A stretch of 64,000 nucleotides of DNA from Saccopteryx bilineata (Eukaryota; Chordata; Mammalia; Chiroptera; Emballonuridae). The notes beneath the pieces are model-generated. The model ran no database searches. It was not told the origin of the DNA and was given only the letters and a program-made list of their open reading frames with translations. Each line of letters starts with the position of its first letter. Position 1 is the first letter of the stretch. Below are positions 11,826 to 24,132 of the stretch, one piece after another. The stretch lies in NCBI RefSeq assembly GCF_036850765.1, contig NC_089490.1:130600522-130664521 (forward strand), given 5' to 3'. A program made the translations under genes and the position numbers.

Positions 11826-12046
11826 GCCTGACCTGTGGTGGCGCAGTGGATGAAGCGTTTACCTGGAAACGCTGAGGTTGCCGGTTCGAAACCCTGGGCT
11901 TGCCTGGTCAAGGCACGTGTGGGAGTTGATGCTTCCGGCTCCTCCCTCCTTCTCTCTCTGTCTCTCCCTCTATGTCTCTCTCCCTCTCTCTCTCCTCTCT
12001 AAAAATGAATAAATTAAAATAAATAAATAAAAATTAAAAAAAAAAA
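11826..12046 (+). mobile_element. SINE-B, well preserved
   Basis: 17-bp duplication AAAAGGAATCGAGTGCT ending at 11825 and starting at 12047; B box GGTTCGAAACC intact. Confidence 0.92.
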
Positions 12047-12063
12047 AAAAGGAATCGAGTGCT

Positions 12064-12796
12064 TTTTAATCAATGTGTATAATCCAACAGACACTGTATT
12101 TTTTTCAGAGCTTAGTGCTGACCCCTGGGAGAAGCAGGCAAGGAGGCACCTGTGTGTAAGGTGGATCGCCAGTCTGCTCTAATCCTGGACAGTGAGACAG
12201 TCTTGAACTGCTGATTTACCTGCTTCTTCCCCCTTCTCCTCAATTCCTCCGGGTTATTCCAGAAGTAAGTGTCTAAGGGTCAGTTTATTAGAGGTATGCC
12301 ACTAGGATAGAGACAAAAAGTGGGGAGTGCTGGAGGGGGCAGATTGGAGGGCCATAGTTTTGCCAAGGAGCCTGAGAGGCATGAACTAAACAGGTCACAT
12401 GTCTCAGGAGCTTGTCTGCTGTAACTGAGTGTCATGCCCAGGTACAAGTCACACCTCACTGTTGAGAACCGAATAAATAAACAGGGTATTTTTGTAATCT
12501 GGATAGAGGTGCTGGGCCCAACCCACACCTTAACCTGCCTAGTTGACAAAGAGCTACACCTGATTCTCGTTTGTCTCACCCATGTTCTCTGGAGGAGGCT
12601 GGAAGCTAGTTTTTATTAGTGTAAAAGTAGATTTGGATGGTATGGTGGGGGTTGTCTTTGAGTTGCCTTGGAAACTTAATTGAATTACTGATGGACCACA
12701 TTTTTTTCTATGAATAAAAGTGGATGTGCTTCTGTGAGCAGGAGGTTATGGCTAAGGAACAGTAGAGACTGTTTGTTGTGGCGTCCTCCCGAACCC
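12064..12796. other. Unique intergenic sequence
   Basis: No gene or repeat recognised. Confidence 0.5.
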
Positions 12797-12880
12797 ATCT
12801 ATATATATATCTAGATATATATATCTAGATATATATCTAGATATATATATATAGATATCTATATATATATATGTATCTTT
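12797..12880. repeat. AT-rich (ATATCTAG)n-type microsatellite
   Basis: Alternating ATAT runs punctuated by four CTAG or AGAT steps, largely self-complementary. It hosts the next SINE at its right end. Confidence 0.85.
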
Positions 12881-13221
12881 TTTTTTTTTTTTTTTTTACA
12901 GAGACAGAGAGAGTCAGAGAGAGGGATAGACAGGGACAGACAGACAGGAACAGAGAGATGAGAAGCATCAATCATTAATTTTTTGTTGCGCATTGCGACA
13001 CCTTAGTTGTTCATTGATTGCTTTCTCATATGCGCCTTGACCGTGGGCCTTCAGCAGACCGAGGAACCCCTCACTTGAGCCAGGGACCTTGGGTCCAACC
13101 TGGTGAGCTTTTTGCTCAAACCAGATGAGCCCGCACTCAAGCTGGCGACCTCGGGGTCTTGAACCTGGGTCCTCGGCATCCCAGTCCGATGCTCTATTCA
13201 CTGCATCACCGCCTGGTCAGG
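12881..13221 (-). mobile_element. SINE-C
   Basis: TATATATGTATCTTT on both sides (about 12866-12880 and 13224-13238); head complement CACCGCCTGGTCAGGC. Confidence 0.88.
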
Positions 13222-13405
13222 CTATATATGTATCTTTAAGTCCCTATTTATCATTTATTTCAATTCCATACCTTTTCCCGTTTGAAGACCTGTAATAGAC
13301 TTGTCATGGCTGGACCCCGACACCTCACAGTTCTGTAGGCCTCAGGCCTGTGAGCAGGGTGCTGAGGTGGCAGGTTTCATTTGGACGCCTCTTAGTCCAT
13401 GATTT

Positions 13406-13804
13406 TTTTTTTTTTTTGTATTTTTCTGAAGCTGGAAACGGGCGGGGGGGAGAGAGTCAGACAGACTCCTGCATGCGCCTGATGGGATCCACCCGACATG
13501 CCCACCAGGGGGCAACGCTCTGCCCACCAGGGGGCGATGCTCTGCCCCTCCGGGGCATTGCTCTGTTGCGACCAGAGCCACTCTAGCGCCTGGGGCAGAG
13601 GCCAAGGAGCCATCCCCAGTGCCCGGGCCATCTTTGCTCCAATGGAGCCTCGGCTACGGGAGGGGAAGAGAGAGACAGAGAGGAAGGAGAGGGGGAGGGG
13701 TGGAGAAGCAAATGGGTGCCTCTCCTGTGTGCCCTGGCCGGGAATCGAACCCGGGACTTCTGCACGCCAGGCCGATGCTCTACCACTGAGCCAACCGGCC
13801 AGGG
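13406..13804 (-). mobile_element. SINE-A, full length
   Basis: Duplication CTTAGTYCATGATTT at 13391-13405 and 13805-13819. Confidence 0.92.
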
Positions 13805-13819
13805 CTTAGTTCATGATTT

Positions 13820-13996
13820 AAAAAAATGTATTTATTCACTTTAGAGAGGAGTGAGAGAAAGAGAGAGAAGCAAGGGTAGGGGCAGAAAACATCAACTCCT
13901 CTATGTGCCTTGACCAGGCAAGCACAGGGTTTCAAACCTGTGCTCTCAGCATTCCAGGTCAAATGCTTTATAAACTGCACCACCACAGGTCAAGCA
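13820..13996 (-). mobile_element. SINE-B
   Basis: Directly follows the SINE-A duplication; head complement CACCACAGGTCAAGC. Confidence 0.8.
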
Positions 13997-14255
13997 TGCC
14001 TCTCCTCTTGACTTGCAGATAGTTCTAATTGCATGGAATGTTCCTCTGGACTCTGTTTTTGTGGATAAAGCTGTCTCACTCTCCCTCTTCATATGTGGGC
14101 ACTTACCCCAGCAGAGGGCCTCATGGTCAGGGCACATCTAACACTAAGTACCTTCCAAAGGACCCACTTCCTCAGACCACAATTGGGGATTAAAGCTTCA
14201 ATATACTAATTTGGGGAGGGCATGGGGCACACATTTGGTCCATAACAGGTGTGGA

Positions 14256-15949
14256 CCACAGCTCATCTCAGTCTTGACAGACCTCCTAGTAGTCCCCCTG
14301 GAACACGAGACTGTGGTAAGCCCGTGAGGAGCTGTGCTGAGACTACCCCCTGGGGATGCTGTCATGCACTTCTTAACACTTCTGAGGTTCTAATGAGGCT
14401 TGGGGACTTCGGGCCCTCCATGCTGGGAGTAGGGCTGCAGAATATGAAACCGAAGCTGCTTAGCTATAGTCTGGGATGGGCTTCTCCACAGGGGCATCCC
14501 TAACGCAACCTTCTTGTTGGGGTGCTGTGTTTTTGGTTTGTGAGAGAGGGCCACAGAGATCTGACATTTTGTATTACTTTTCCTTTTGCTATGTAAGTAG
14601 TGATGTGTTTAAGCCTAACTGTGGCTCCCTGTGTCTTTACCAACTGAATCCTTGTCTTGTCTTGTGTGTGCTTCACTAGGTCCAAAAAGAGGACCACTAG
14701 TGTGTGCTGGGCAGTGTGGGTGGGCGTTCCCGGTTGTCACAAGGACTGAGGAACATGATGAGCATATATAGGCGGGGGCCAGGGTGTGTCTCAAAGAAGA
14801 TTATATGAGGTGCTGTCATAAATCATAAATTCCTAATTGGGCAGGTCATGGTGTGTTGGAGAGAGGCAGAGGGAGACAGCCAGACACCTGGCTGTGCAAA
14901 CTCTCTATCCTGTGGGTCCCATGACTGACACCCCTCCCTCAGGTAGCCTATGTTGGTTTCCTGATGATGGGGTGAGGACAAACAATGCTCAGCTCCCTGG
15001 TTGGCCCCAACTGCGTGATTTACACACCCCTGACTACCATTACATTAAGAAAAAGAAGGCAGGGGCAGTTTTTACTCGTGTCAAATAGAGTTTTCATGTA
15101 AAAAAATAGTTCAATATCTAATAGTTCTCTCTGGAGTGCTGAGCTGTCAGAATGTACTGGAAACCACTGTTTTTCCCCCACCCACAGAAACAATTGAATT
15201 TATCTTTTGTAATTCTATAGTTCAGTTCTCGTGAAAACCAAACTGTCTTTTCAAGTGACTCATACAACTTCTCTTTTCAGTCCTGATATCACTAATACAT
15301 TTTCTAGACTTTTCTAGAAAGTCCTAACAGATTATTTTCTCTTTAGTTTTATTGAAAAGCTATATAGTTGGAATATACTAGTCTGTCAGTTTCAGGTGTA
15401 CACACAGGATTTTTTCAATAGGTAAGAGGTAACTAACACACAGTAGGATGTGAGGGAAGCACACGGAGCTGGTGAGCCAGGGACTCCAGATGAGCAACTG
15501 AGCTCTCAAAACAGGGGCAGGGAGTGCCCACGAAACCCTGCAGCTTTTCAGGGGATCTGCAAGGTCAAGCAATTTGTTTTCACACTCACAAAAGGACAAT
15601 GGGACTCTCAACTGGGCAACAGGTTCTGTGATGTCACAACAGACCGGCTGCTGGAGCACGTGTGAGTCCAGCTGTTTTGCACTAATGCAGATGTTGAGAT
15701 GTACAAAGTATAAAACAAGGTTACCCCTTCATTAGTCTTGTTTGTTTATTTTAGAAAACAGTCATTTTTATAAAAAATGTGTTACCTAAGTTCATATATT
15801 TATTGTTACTTTAAAATAAATTAATAATCATTTAACATTTTCCCCAGTTAATATTTCTGATACAGTAAATATATATCGATGTGATTCTTGCCCCAAAGTC
15901 CTGGGTTCTTATTTTTGAGACCCGATCTTCTGGGAGCTGGAGATGTAGC
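14256..15949. other. Unique intergenic sequence
   Basis: No gene recognised. An L1-tail-like stretch (TTTTATTGAAAAGCTATATAG) occurs near 15348. Confidence 0.45.
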
Positions 15950-16117
15950 CTTAAGAGTATTTTAAAGACTATTCATTTTAGAGAGAGAGAGAAGGGGGAG
16001 GAGCAGGAAGCATCAACTCCTATATGTGCTTTGATTGGGCAAGCCCAGGGTTTCGAACTGGCAACCTCAGTGTTCCAGGTTGACACTTTATCCGCTGTGC
16101 CACCACAGGTCAGGCAC
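15950..16117 (-). mobile_element. SINE-B
   Basis: CATCAACTCCTATATGTGC body and GCCACCACAGGTCAGG head complement. Confidence 0.85.
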
Positions 16118-17430
16118 CTTGCAGATATTTTAGGTCTCAAGTAAACTGACCTCCCGACTCTCAGGGAGCCTTCTAGAAGGGAGGGATGACCTCTAATGTC
16201 TCTGGCTTCCCAGAGAGTGGAAGGTGGCTTCTCTTGCGTGCAGGTCTCAGGAGCCTGTCTTGTGAGTGGGTTTTGGCAAGGGCGAAGGGAGATCAGTGGT
16301 CCACAGGGTGGGGATCCCGGTTCCAAAAAGAGGGGACCCCTGCCTTGCTCTTTTTCCCAGGGCCTGGCTGCTTTTTTGCTCAGGTGTGAAAAATGGAGCA
16401 CAGGGTCAGATTAAAATACTGCCTATTATAACTTTACTAACCATTGTCACCCCAATACATTTAGTTAAAAGATTCTACTAAGGATGGGTGTCAGCCAGGG
16501 CATAGTGCTCCAGCATTCCTGACCTTCCAGGACTGAACATGACATAGCAGATGGAGACCACTGGTGTGCCCTGGTCCCTGGGGCCTTGGGCCCACCTTCC
16601 CAACAAAGGGAAGCTGGCTGCCGCATCCACAGCCCCAGCATGGAGCAGCATTGCTGGGCTACCCAGTTGGGACAGGTGCCACAACCCTTCCCTTCTGAAA
16701 ACAAAGAGGTGGGCCCCAGACTAGTAAAAGTCAGATTTTAGGACTAACTGCTTTTGCAACCCAAATGAGTTTTTTTTCCTCCCAAAAGTTCAAACTAATA
16801 ACTGTATACAAGTCTCCCCAACCCCACCCATTTATCCCGCACCTCCTCCAAATGTCCATCCAGAAAGATGTTGTCTTCCCCCAGCCCGTGTTCGTCCCTC
16901 CTCAGTCTCCTGGAATGCCAGTGCTGGTGACTCTCCACAGCTGTGGCTAGTGCCCTCCTTTCTCCGGTGCTGTCTGCACTCCCCTCTGCTCCTTGCTTTT
17001 CTTTCCTATTCTTCCCCTCACCTGCCGGCCAGGTTCACCTGTGGGCCAGGTTCATCTGCGGGGCAGGGTGCAGGGCTGATGGCCACTATCACCTATAACC
17101 AGCAGGGAGCAGCAGGAGTGAAGCAAAGAGGTCAGCTTGGGGAGCTGAGACCAGGCGAGGGTGGTAAGGCAGTCAGTTTGCTTACAGGTCTGGGGGAGAG
17201 AAAGAGGTGGGGCAGAGGGGCGAGACCCTCAACCTTCATCTCAAGATGCAGCTGCAGGCAAGTTCTGGAAAGGGGAAGTGTTCTCATATGGGCAGTAAGA
17301 GTTGTGACAGCAGTTCCAGCCCACTTCCATTTTTTTCTTTCATATTTCTTTTAGTTTGAGAATCCCAGTTCTTGAAAGAAAAACGAACAAACAAACAAAC
17401 AAAAAACCCAGAAGAAATGATAAGCAGGAG
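16118..17430. other. Unique intergenic sequence
   Basis: No repeat identified. Short open frames of 60-134 codons overlap on both strands without recognisable domains. Confidence 0.45.
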
Positions 17431-17442
17431 TGTAAAATTGTG

Positions 17443-17690
17443 GTGTATTTTATTATTATTATTATTATTATTTTTAAAATTTTTATTTATTGATTTCAGA
17501 GTTTGAGAGAGAAAGAGAGAGAGAAACAGGAAGGGAGAGATAGAGAAAGCAAGAGAGAAACATTGATCTGTTGTTCCACCCATTCATGCACTTGTTGGTT
17601 GATTCTTGTCTGTGCCCTGACTGTGGATTGAACTGTAGACTTTGCGTATCAGGACAGCACTGTAACCAGCTAAGGTCCCAGGCCAAGGCA
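17443..17690 (-). mobile_element. SINE-V (old Ves-like)
   Basis: (TTA)n tail side, AACATTGATCTGTTGTTCC body and a decayed tRNA-like end near 17640-17690. TGGTRTATTTTA-like copies flank it. Confidence 0.7.
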
Positions 17691-17766
17691 CTGGTATATT
17701 TTAGATGTTTATACTGAATAAATCTCCATTTACAGAAAATTCAAAGACCACTGTAATAAACTTATT

Positions 17767-17770
<4 letters not shown>

Positions 17771-17812
<42 letters not shown>
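17771..17812. repeat. (CA)21 microsatellite
   Basis: Uninterrupted dinucleotide run. Confidence 0.95.
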
Positions 17813-17815
<3 letters not shown>

Positions 17816-17857
17816 GCAGTGAGTGATCTAACCCCAATCCAAAACTTTGAAGTTTTG

Positions 17858-17888
17858 CATTTATTTATTTATTTATTTATTTATTTGC
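17858..17888. repeat. (ATTT)n microsatellite
   Basis: Seven tandem tetranucleotides. Confidence 0.9.
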
Positions 17889-19074
17889 ACAAAGATCTCA
17901 CTCAGTGACTCAAGATGAGCCTTGATGTATTATACCATTAAAAGATTGAGCAACAGCTCTTAAAGAGAAACATTTCTGACACTTGTTAGAATGAGGTGAG
18001 GAACATGTTACACAGGACAATTGTAACAACATGTGCTGCTGTGAGAGAGCCTGACCCACTCACTCCATTCCACACACTGTGCAGACAGCTGGGGACTCAC
18101 ACCAGGAGGAGAGAGGCAGTTCCTAACGCAGACCCTAGGAAAAGCTGCCAGAAGCTCCGTCCTCTGAGGGGCTGCTGCAAAGTGCCTGGCTCAGTGCCCC
18201 CAGCTTGCCAGGCCAGGACCAGAGCTAGGAGTTTAACCTCTGCAACTTGGGGTTGAAGGGAAAAGACATATTTGCTTCTGGTTCTTTCAGGGGAGATACA
18301 CTGTTCCTTGGTTGAGAGTGGAGGATGAAGGGGACTCCATTTTCTTGGTCTCACTCACCCAGAGCAGAGCTTTCCTTCCACTGAGCAGGATGGGGCCAGG
18401 TAGGACTAGGAAGGAAGGAGCTGGTCTTGGCTCAGGGGCCACAGGCTCGAACTGCTCTGATGGAGATTGAGTAGATTTCCCTAAGTGCACTTTCATTCTC
18501 TATCTACCTTTAGCGTAATTTCCAGAAACTTTAAATGGTTGTTAGTTTTACAACTTTCTCCAGTTGAAGTTGTTTTCTTGGGTGGGTCCCTGGACTCCTC
18601 ATACTGCTATTTTAGAAATGGGACTCTTCTTATATAGGAGCTTTTTATAAGGAACGACTCAGTGACTTTGCTGGTACCGCAGCGGCCAGGCTCATAACCC
18701 AAGGCCAGCACCCTGTCAGAGAGGGACTGGGAGCAAACAGCTGCCCAGAAACAAAGGGCCCCCACCTAGGGAGGGTGGGAATGTATACAGCCTGGACTAC
18801 AATGGGGGTTTTAAAAAATCATGTGCATAAATTATTTTGATAAAAGTTAAATTGAAAATGTGAAGACAAATTAGGTGCTCCCTGACATTATTTCAGAATA
18901 TCTCCTTTCATTACATGAGCAAATTAAGTTTGTACTCCGCAAAGTTATTTTTACAGGCTCAGTATTTTTAAGGTCCTAATCTGTTTAAAGTTTCTCTTGA
19001 CTACTTGCTGAAATGAATGTTGGCTGGACAAACAATTCCTAGCCACACTGTGTGCTTTAAGGTTTCAGTGAGAT
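17889..19074. other. Unique intergenic sequence
   Basis: No gene or repeat recognised. Confidence 0.45.
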
Positions 19075-19091
19075 GATGCTGAGGGTTTTGT

Positions 19092-19286
19092 TTTGTTTTA
19101 ATATTTTATTTATTGTTTTCAGAGAAAGGAGAGAGAGACAGAGAAAGGGGTGGGGAGGAGTGGGAAGCATCAACTGGTAGTAGTTGCTTCTCATATGTGC
19201 CTTGACTGGTCAAGCCTGGAGTTTTGAGCCAGTGACCTCAGCATTCCAGGTCGATGCTTTATCCACTGTGCCACCACAGGTCAGGC
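19092..19286 (-). mobile_element. SINE-B
   Basis: Flanked by WTGCTGAGG copies near 19076 and 19288; clear head complement. Confidence 0.85.
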
Positions 19287-19289
19287 GTT

Positions 19290-20006
19290 GCTGAGGTTTT
19301 GATCAAAAGTCTGTGGATAGCTTGATGGCTATTCTTCTACCATATCTTTTTATTTTTGCCCATACAGTTTTTTCTTCATCTTTGAAAGATGGGCCTAAGG
19401 CTAGCAGCCCCTGAGTCAGTTATTTATAAACCACTTTGTGCCTTTTCGGTGGCTCGATTTAGTTACTCCTTTATTTTAGGAAAGTTTTTTTTGCCATTTT
19501 TTTCCTTGGAGCATTTGCTTCTGTCTTCAGGGACACAAATGACACATGTGTGGACCTCCTTTGTCTTCTGTGGCCTTTGACTTTAGAATTCTCTCAAACA
19601 TTTGTCCTTCTCTCTTGCTTGGCTCAGTTGCTCAAGCCTAATAATCCCTACTAGCCTGAAGCATCGAGCAGATCTGGGTTCTAGTGAAGCTGGCTTGCTA
19701 CCCTTTACCTGATTTTCTCTCAGGTTTTTCTCCTTTGCAGCTGATGAGCCGGTTAGCCGCTCAGTGCAGCTCCTTTTCTCCACATTGCCCTTGCTGTCCA
19801 GCCCTTCCTGTCTCTTCTTCAGTCTCTTACTTTGATAGACACCATGTTCTGTGAATTATCTGATTTCACAGAGAACCAGTAGCTTTTAATTGTATTCTTT
19901 GTCTATGGCTGCCATACAATGACTACAAATGTATTGGCTTAAAAAAAACAAAATAATTATATTATAGGTCTGCTGGTCTGAAGTCAAATTGTAAGGGGTT
20001 AAATTG
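19290..20006. other. Unique intergenic sequence
   Basis: No gene recognised; includes a short piece (GTCTATGGCTGCCATACAAT) resembling an MLT1 LTR end near 19900. Confidence 0.4.
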
Positions 20007-20018
20007 CAATAATTTTTT

Positions 20019-20422
20019 TTATTTATTTATTTATTTTTTTTGTACTTTTCTGAAGCTGGAAATGGGGAGAGACAGTCAGACAGACTCCCGCATGCGCCCG
20101 ACCGGGATCCACCTGGCACGCCCACCAGGGGCGGTGCTCTGCCCCCCAGGGGGCGATGCTCTGCCCCTCCGGGGCGTCGCTCTGCCGCGACCAGAGCCAC
20201 TCTAGCGCCTGGGGCAGAGGCCAAGGAGCCATCCCCAGCGCCCGGGCCATCTTTGCTCCAATGGAGCCTTGGCTGTGGGAGGGGAAGAGAGAGACAGAGA
20301 GGAAGGAGGGGGGGTGGAGAAGCAAATGGGCGCTTCTCCTGTGTGCCCTGGCCGGGAATCGAACCCGGGTCCCCCCGCACACCAGGCCGACGCTCTACCG
20401 CTGAGCCAACCGGCCAGGGCCA
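20019..20422 (-). mobile_element. SINE-A, full length
   Basis: CAATAATTTTTT on both sides (20007, 20423). Long open frames across it are SINE translations. Confidence 0.92.
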
Positions 20423-20734
20423 CAATAATTTTTTGTAAGGGCAAGCCACAGAATTTCCTGGAAGGGGTTAAGGCACTGTAGATAACTAGAAGCTTAGTTC
20501 ACAAACCTTAACCTTTACTTTATTGCCTAAGAAATACAGGGAGTTTCGTATTTTTGTCCTTTGGGAAAACACTCTTGCAGAATGTTCCCAGGGGTGCCAA
20601 ACCCTGGCCATCCCAGAGCAATGTCAAGGATGCCAGACAGACCTGTGTCAGAGTCAGAAGGACATTCCAGGGAGGCATTCCTACAAACCGGACTCCTGCC
20701 TCCTGCACACTCCTGTGTGACTAACTGCATAGAC

Positions 20735-21067
20735 CAGGGGTCCCCAAACTACGGCCCGCGGGCCTCATGTGGCCCCCGGAGGCCATTTATCTGGCCCCCG
20801 CCGCACTTCTGGAAGGGGCTTACCTCTTTCATTGGTGGTCAGTGAGAGGAGCATAGTTCCCATTGAAATACTGGTCAGTGTGTTGATTTAAATTTACTTG
20901 TTCTTTATTTTAAATATTGTATTTGTTCCCATTTTGTTTTTTTACTTTAAAATAAGATATGTGCAGTGTGCATAGGGATTTGTTCATAGTTTTTTTTATA
21001 GTCCGGCCCTCCAATGGTCTGAGGGACAGTGAACTGGCCCCCTGTGTAAAAAGTTTGGGGACCCCTG
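20735..21067 (+). mobile_element. Non-autonomous hAT element, 333 bp, copy 1
   Basis: Terminal inverted repeats CAGGGGTCCCCAAACT and AGTTTGGGGACCCCTG, with a perfect 8-bp duplication GCATAGAC at 20727-20734 and 21068-21075. No coding capacity. The second copy at 29774 has the same length in the opposite orientation and about 13 differences by my count. Confidence 0.93.
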
Positions 21068-21075
21068 GCATAGAC

Positions 21076-21365
21076 TTTGCCTCTTACGCCATTACTAACA
21101 GCCCCTGAACCCCATAAAAACAGTCAGCTCCAGGAGAGTGGGGAGGCAGTTCTTTTGGATAGGAGTTCCCTGCCTTCTCAGGCTGCTGACAATCTGAATA
21201 AAAGACATTTTTCTATACCACTCGGACCCTGATTCTATGACTCAGTGGCAATAAGCAACTCAAACCCTGGCTCATTCCAGTAACAAAATACAGGTCTCAC
21301 TGGGCTAAACTCGTGGTGTCGGCAAGTTCTGTTCTTTTCTGGAGTTTTCTGGGAAGAATTGACTT

Positions 21366-21366
<1 letters not shown>
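21076..21366. other. Unique sequence
   Basis: Nothing recognised; contains CTGAATAAAAGACATTTTTC near 21196, an AATAAA without a linked gene. Confidence 0.4.
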
Positions 21367-21399
<33 letters not shown>

Positions 21400-21478
21400 C
21401 TTTCTTTCTTTCCTTCCTTCCTTCCTTCCTTCCTTCCTTCCTTCCTTTCCTTTCCTTTCTTTATTTCTTTCTTCTTTA
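21367..21478. repeat. (CTTT)n/(CTTC)n microsatellite
   Basis: Pyrimidine-only run with a CTTT to CCTT to CTTT gradient, about 110 bp. Confidence 0.9.
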
Positions 21479-21479
21479 A

Positions 21480-21625
21480 AATTTTTTTAATTTAATGATT
21501 GACTTGAGAGAGAGAGAAAGGGAGAGAGAAACATCAATTTGTTGTTTAACTTATGTGTGCATTCATTAGTAGATTCTTGTATGTGTCCTGACCGGGAATC
21601 AAACCAGCCACCTTTTTACATTTGG
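21480..21625 (-). mobile_element. SINE-V fragment
   Basis: AAACATCAATTTGTTG and GTGTCCTGACCGGGAATC motifs; head end decayed. Confidence 0.6.
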
Positions 21626-22157
21626 GAAACCAGTGAAAATAGGAGAATTATTTTGGGAACCTCTAAGGCAGAAATAAAAACCATTATTAGTATTTTGTGC
21701 ATTATCTTTTAATTATAGTAATTTTAATCATAATACTCTAAAATGAAAGTCCCCTAAAATAACCAGATGAACAGTAAAAATAGCATATTTTTAATAAAAT
21801 ATAACTGCAATTTCTAGAGAGAACTGAGTTATTGATCCAGCAGTTACCATTATGGGGATCCTATTTTCAGGGTGATAATGGTCAGAGTTTGGAACTAATG
21901 CTCTTAAACATTGACTTATTATATAAAATATGAATTTCTGGTTGATGTCTGCAGCAATCAAAAAGTCTTGGAAAAGTAGAAACATTTCTACATCTTCTTC
22001 TTGAAGCAACTTTCCCAAAGGACAAGTTTCTTTTTGAATGCATTCATCTTATTTCTTAATGCTGAAATGTTTGTGTTAAACCCCTGACAAGAAATACTAA
22101 GTTCACTGAAGAGGCTAAAGGTATCTGCTATATATGCAAACTTTGCCGTCCATTCTT

Positions 22158-22370
22158 TTTTTTTTTTTTTAATTTTTTTTAATTTTTTAAATTCATTTTA
22201 GAGAGGAGAGGGAGACAGAGAGAGAGGAGAGACAGAGAGAGAGAAGGGAGGAGGAGCTGGAAGCAGCAACTCCCATATGTGCCTTGACCAGGTAAGCCCA
22301 GGGTTTCGAACCAGCGACCTCAGCATTTCCAGGTCGATGCTTTATCCACTGTGCCACCACAGGTCAGGCT
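22158..22370 (-). mobile_element. SINE-B inside hAT fossil
   Basis: GCCGTCCATTCTT duplicated at 22145-22157 and 22371-22383. Confidence 0.92.
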
Positions 22371-22870
22371 GCCGTCCATTCTTCATCCAACAAAAGCCCT
22401 AGTAATGCAGAGTTTTACTCTTGCAGAAACTGTTTCACTTTTTCTCTCAGCTCAAAAAGCCATGAAAGAACCCTTCCTCTGGAGAGCCACCTCACTTCCG
22501 TATAGAGAAGATGTTGGTGGTGTGACTCCATGCTTTCACATAGTGTTGTGAACAGTCTGGATCTCCACTGTTAATATCATTAATGATCTTCACTGTGTCA
22601 CTCATCACTGTGTTCAATGCAGGGGAAAGTGTCTTTGCAACTAAATGCTGCCAGTGAATCATACAGTGTGTAGACAACATTTCTGGATGTGTAATGTCCT
22701 TTATTTTTGCAACTACCTCTGAGTGATGTCCAATCATGCTCACAGAATTTTCCATACATACTCTGACACACTTTCCCCAGTTGAAGCCCTCTGCTTGAGA
22801 GTACTCATTAGAGAATTAAATATCTCTGAACTAGTAGTTCAACCAGGTAGATCAAGACAACATACTAGTT

Positions 22871-23083
22871 CAGTGGTCGGCAAACCGCAGCTTGCGAGCC
22901 ACATGCAGCTCTTTGGCCCCTTGACTGTGGCTCTTCCACAAAATACCACATGCAGGTGTTACCTCAATAAGGAATGTACCTACCTATATAGTTTAAGTTT
23001 AAAAAATTTGGCTCTCAACAGAAATTTCAATGGTTGTACTGTTGATATTTGGCTCTGTTGACTAATGAGTTTGCCCACCACTG
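22871..23083 (+). mobile_element. Non-autonomous hAT element, 213 bp, inside hAT fossil
   Basis: CAGTGGTCGGCAAAC and GTTTGCCCACCACTG ends; 8-bp duplication KACTAGTT (7 of 8 identical) at 22863-22870 and 23084-23091. Confidence 0.88.
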
Positions 23084-23351
23084 GACTAGTTCTTCCCTAA
23101 AGTCTTTATCGTCAATATACTTCATGAAACAAAGTAGAATAGCATGGTTACTCATGTCAGTTGAGTCATAAAGCTGAATGGTGAAATATTTCAATTTCTG
23201 AATCCCCTCTACAATTTGCTCTTCAATATTATTGGCCATATCAACAATTCTCTGAATGGTACGGTCCTAAAGCAGTATAGCCTCAAGTTTGGTGTGGCAT
23301 GAAGACCCAAAATTTCCCAAATGACATCCAACATGCAAGGTCTTAATTCTT

Positions 23352-23595
23352 TACTAATAGTAATTTTTTTTTCATTTTTTTTAAAAAATGATTTTATTTT
23401 TTATTGATTTTTATAGAGAAAGTAGTGGGGAGTGAGAAGTATCAATTCATAGTTCACAGTTGCTTCACTTTAGTTGTTCATAGCTTGCTTGTTGCTTGTC
23501 ATATGTGCCTTGACCAGGCAAGCTAGGGGGTTTGAACTGGCAACCTCAGCATTCCAGGTTGATGCTCTATCCACTGCATCACCACAAGTGAGGCA
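23352..23595 (-). mobile_element. SINE-B, diverged, inside hAT fossil
   Basis: GTGCCTTGACCAGGCAAGC core and CACCACAAGTGAGGC head complement. Confidence 0.75.
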
Positions 23596-23880
23596 TTTTT
23601 ATCATTTCTGATATTCGAAGGGCAGCTAAATAAGATGCTCAAAGCAGCAATTTATTATTAGTTATTATTGTTTTCATTTGAATTTTCTAACTTTTCATTT
23701 GGTTGTGTAACCTTTCTAAAAAATTCCAGTGGCTTCTCAGTAAAATCACTATGTTTTGAATGCAAATGGTGAGTAAGTTTGAAAGCTTTCATTGTATCAT
23801 TTCAAAGAATTTCAGAACATACTTGAAACAAGGGCTATGGCACTAATTCACTAACCAAATGCTACAGTGAAACAAAATTT

Positions 23881-24123
23881 TAAATACTCCTGTTATCCTG
23901 CCTAACAAAGTTTCCTTTGACAACTTGTCAGTCAGTCACCTCCCCATCAATTATCTGAACATTTTGTTACTTAGTCAGTAATCACTCATTGTTTAATTTC
24001 CACAGGTAATAGAAGTTTTCACCTTATGGAGGGAAATACCCCTAAACCCATTGTATGTAGACTAGGGCTTCTCTTCCTCTCACTGCTGAAATGATCAGGG
24101 TCTCAGTCCATCTGTTTGCAGAT
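23881..24123. other. Unique sequence
   Basis: Nothing recognised; may include the outer end of the hAT fossil. Confidence 0.35.
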
Positions 24124-24132
24124 GCTAAATAA

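Larger units (their letters stand above)
13290..14255 (-). mobile_element. MLT1/MaLR-type LTR, split by two SINEs
   Basis: Left piece has CTCACAGTTCTGTAGGCC; right piece has GGACCCACTTCCTCAGACCA, AAAGCTTCAATATACTAATT and TTTGGTCCATAACAG. These are typical reverse-orientation MLT1 motifs. Confidence 0.5.
21660..23880 (-). pseudogene. hAT transposase fossil (ZBED5/FAM200-like)
   Basis: Reading the minus strand in pieces gives transposase-like peptides in the right order. These are HSDFTEKPLEFFRKV (about 23760-23700), MANNIEEQIVEGIQKLKYF then IQLYDSTDMSNHAILLCFMK (23239-23090), SEVVAKIKD with THCMIHWQHLVAKTLSPALN (22730-22600), and CQGFNTNISALRNKMNAF (about 22090-22030). Stops and frameshifts separate them and three later elements interrupt it, so it is dead. 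In living hAT elements this protein cuts and pastes the transposon; ZBED5 and FAM200 are domesticated relatives. Confidence 0.75.

Noticed and set aside
15973..16401. 142-codon minus frame
   Set aside because: Overlaps a SINE-B and shows no domain.
20027..20449. Open frames of 120-140 codons on both strands across SINE-A copies (here and at 24144, 34115, 48073, 48587, 55737)
   Set aside because: The same peptides recur at every SINE-A copy and follow the repeat consensus, so they are repeat translations and not genes.
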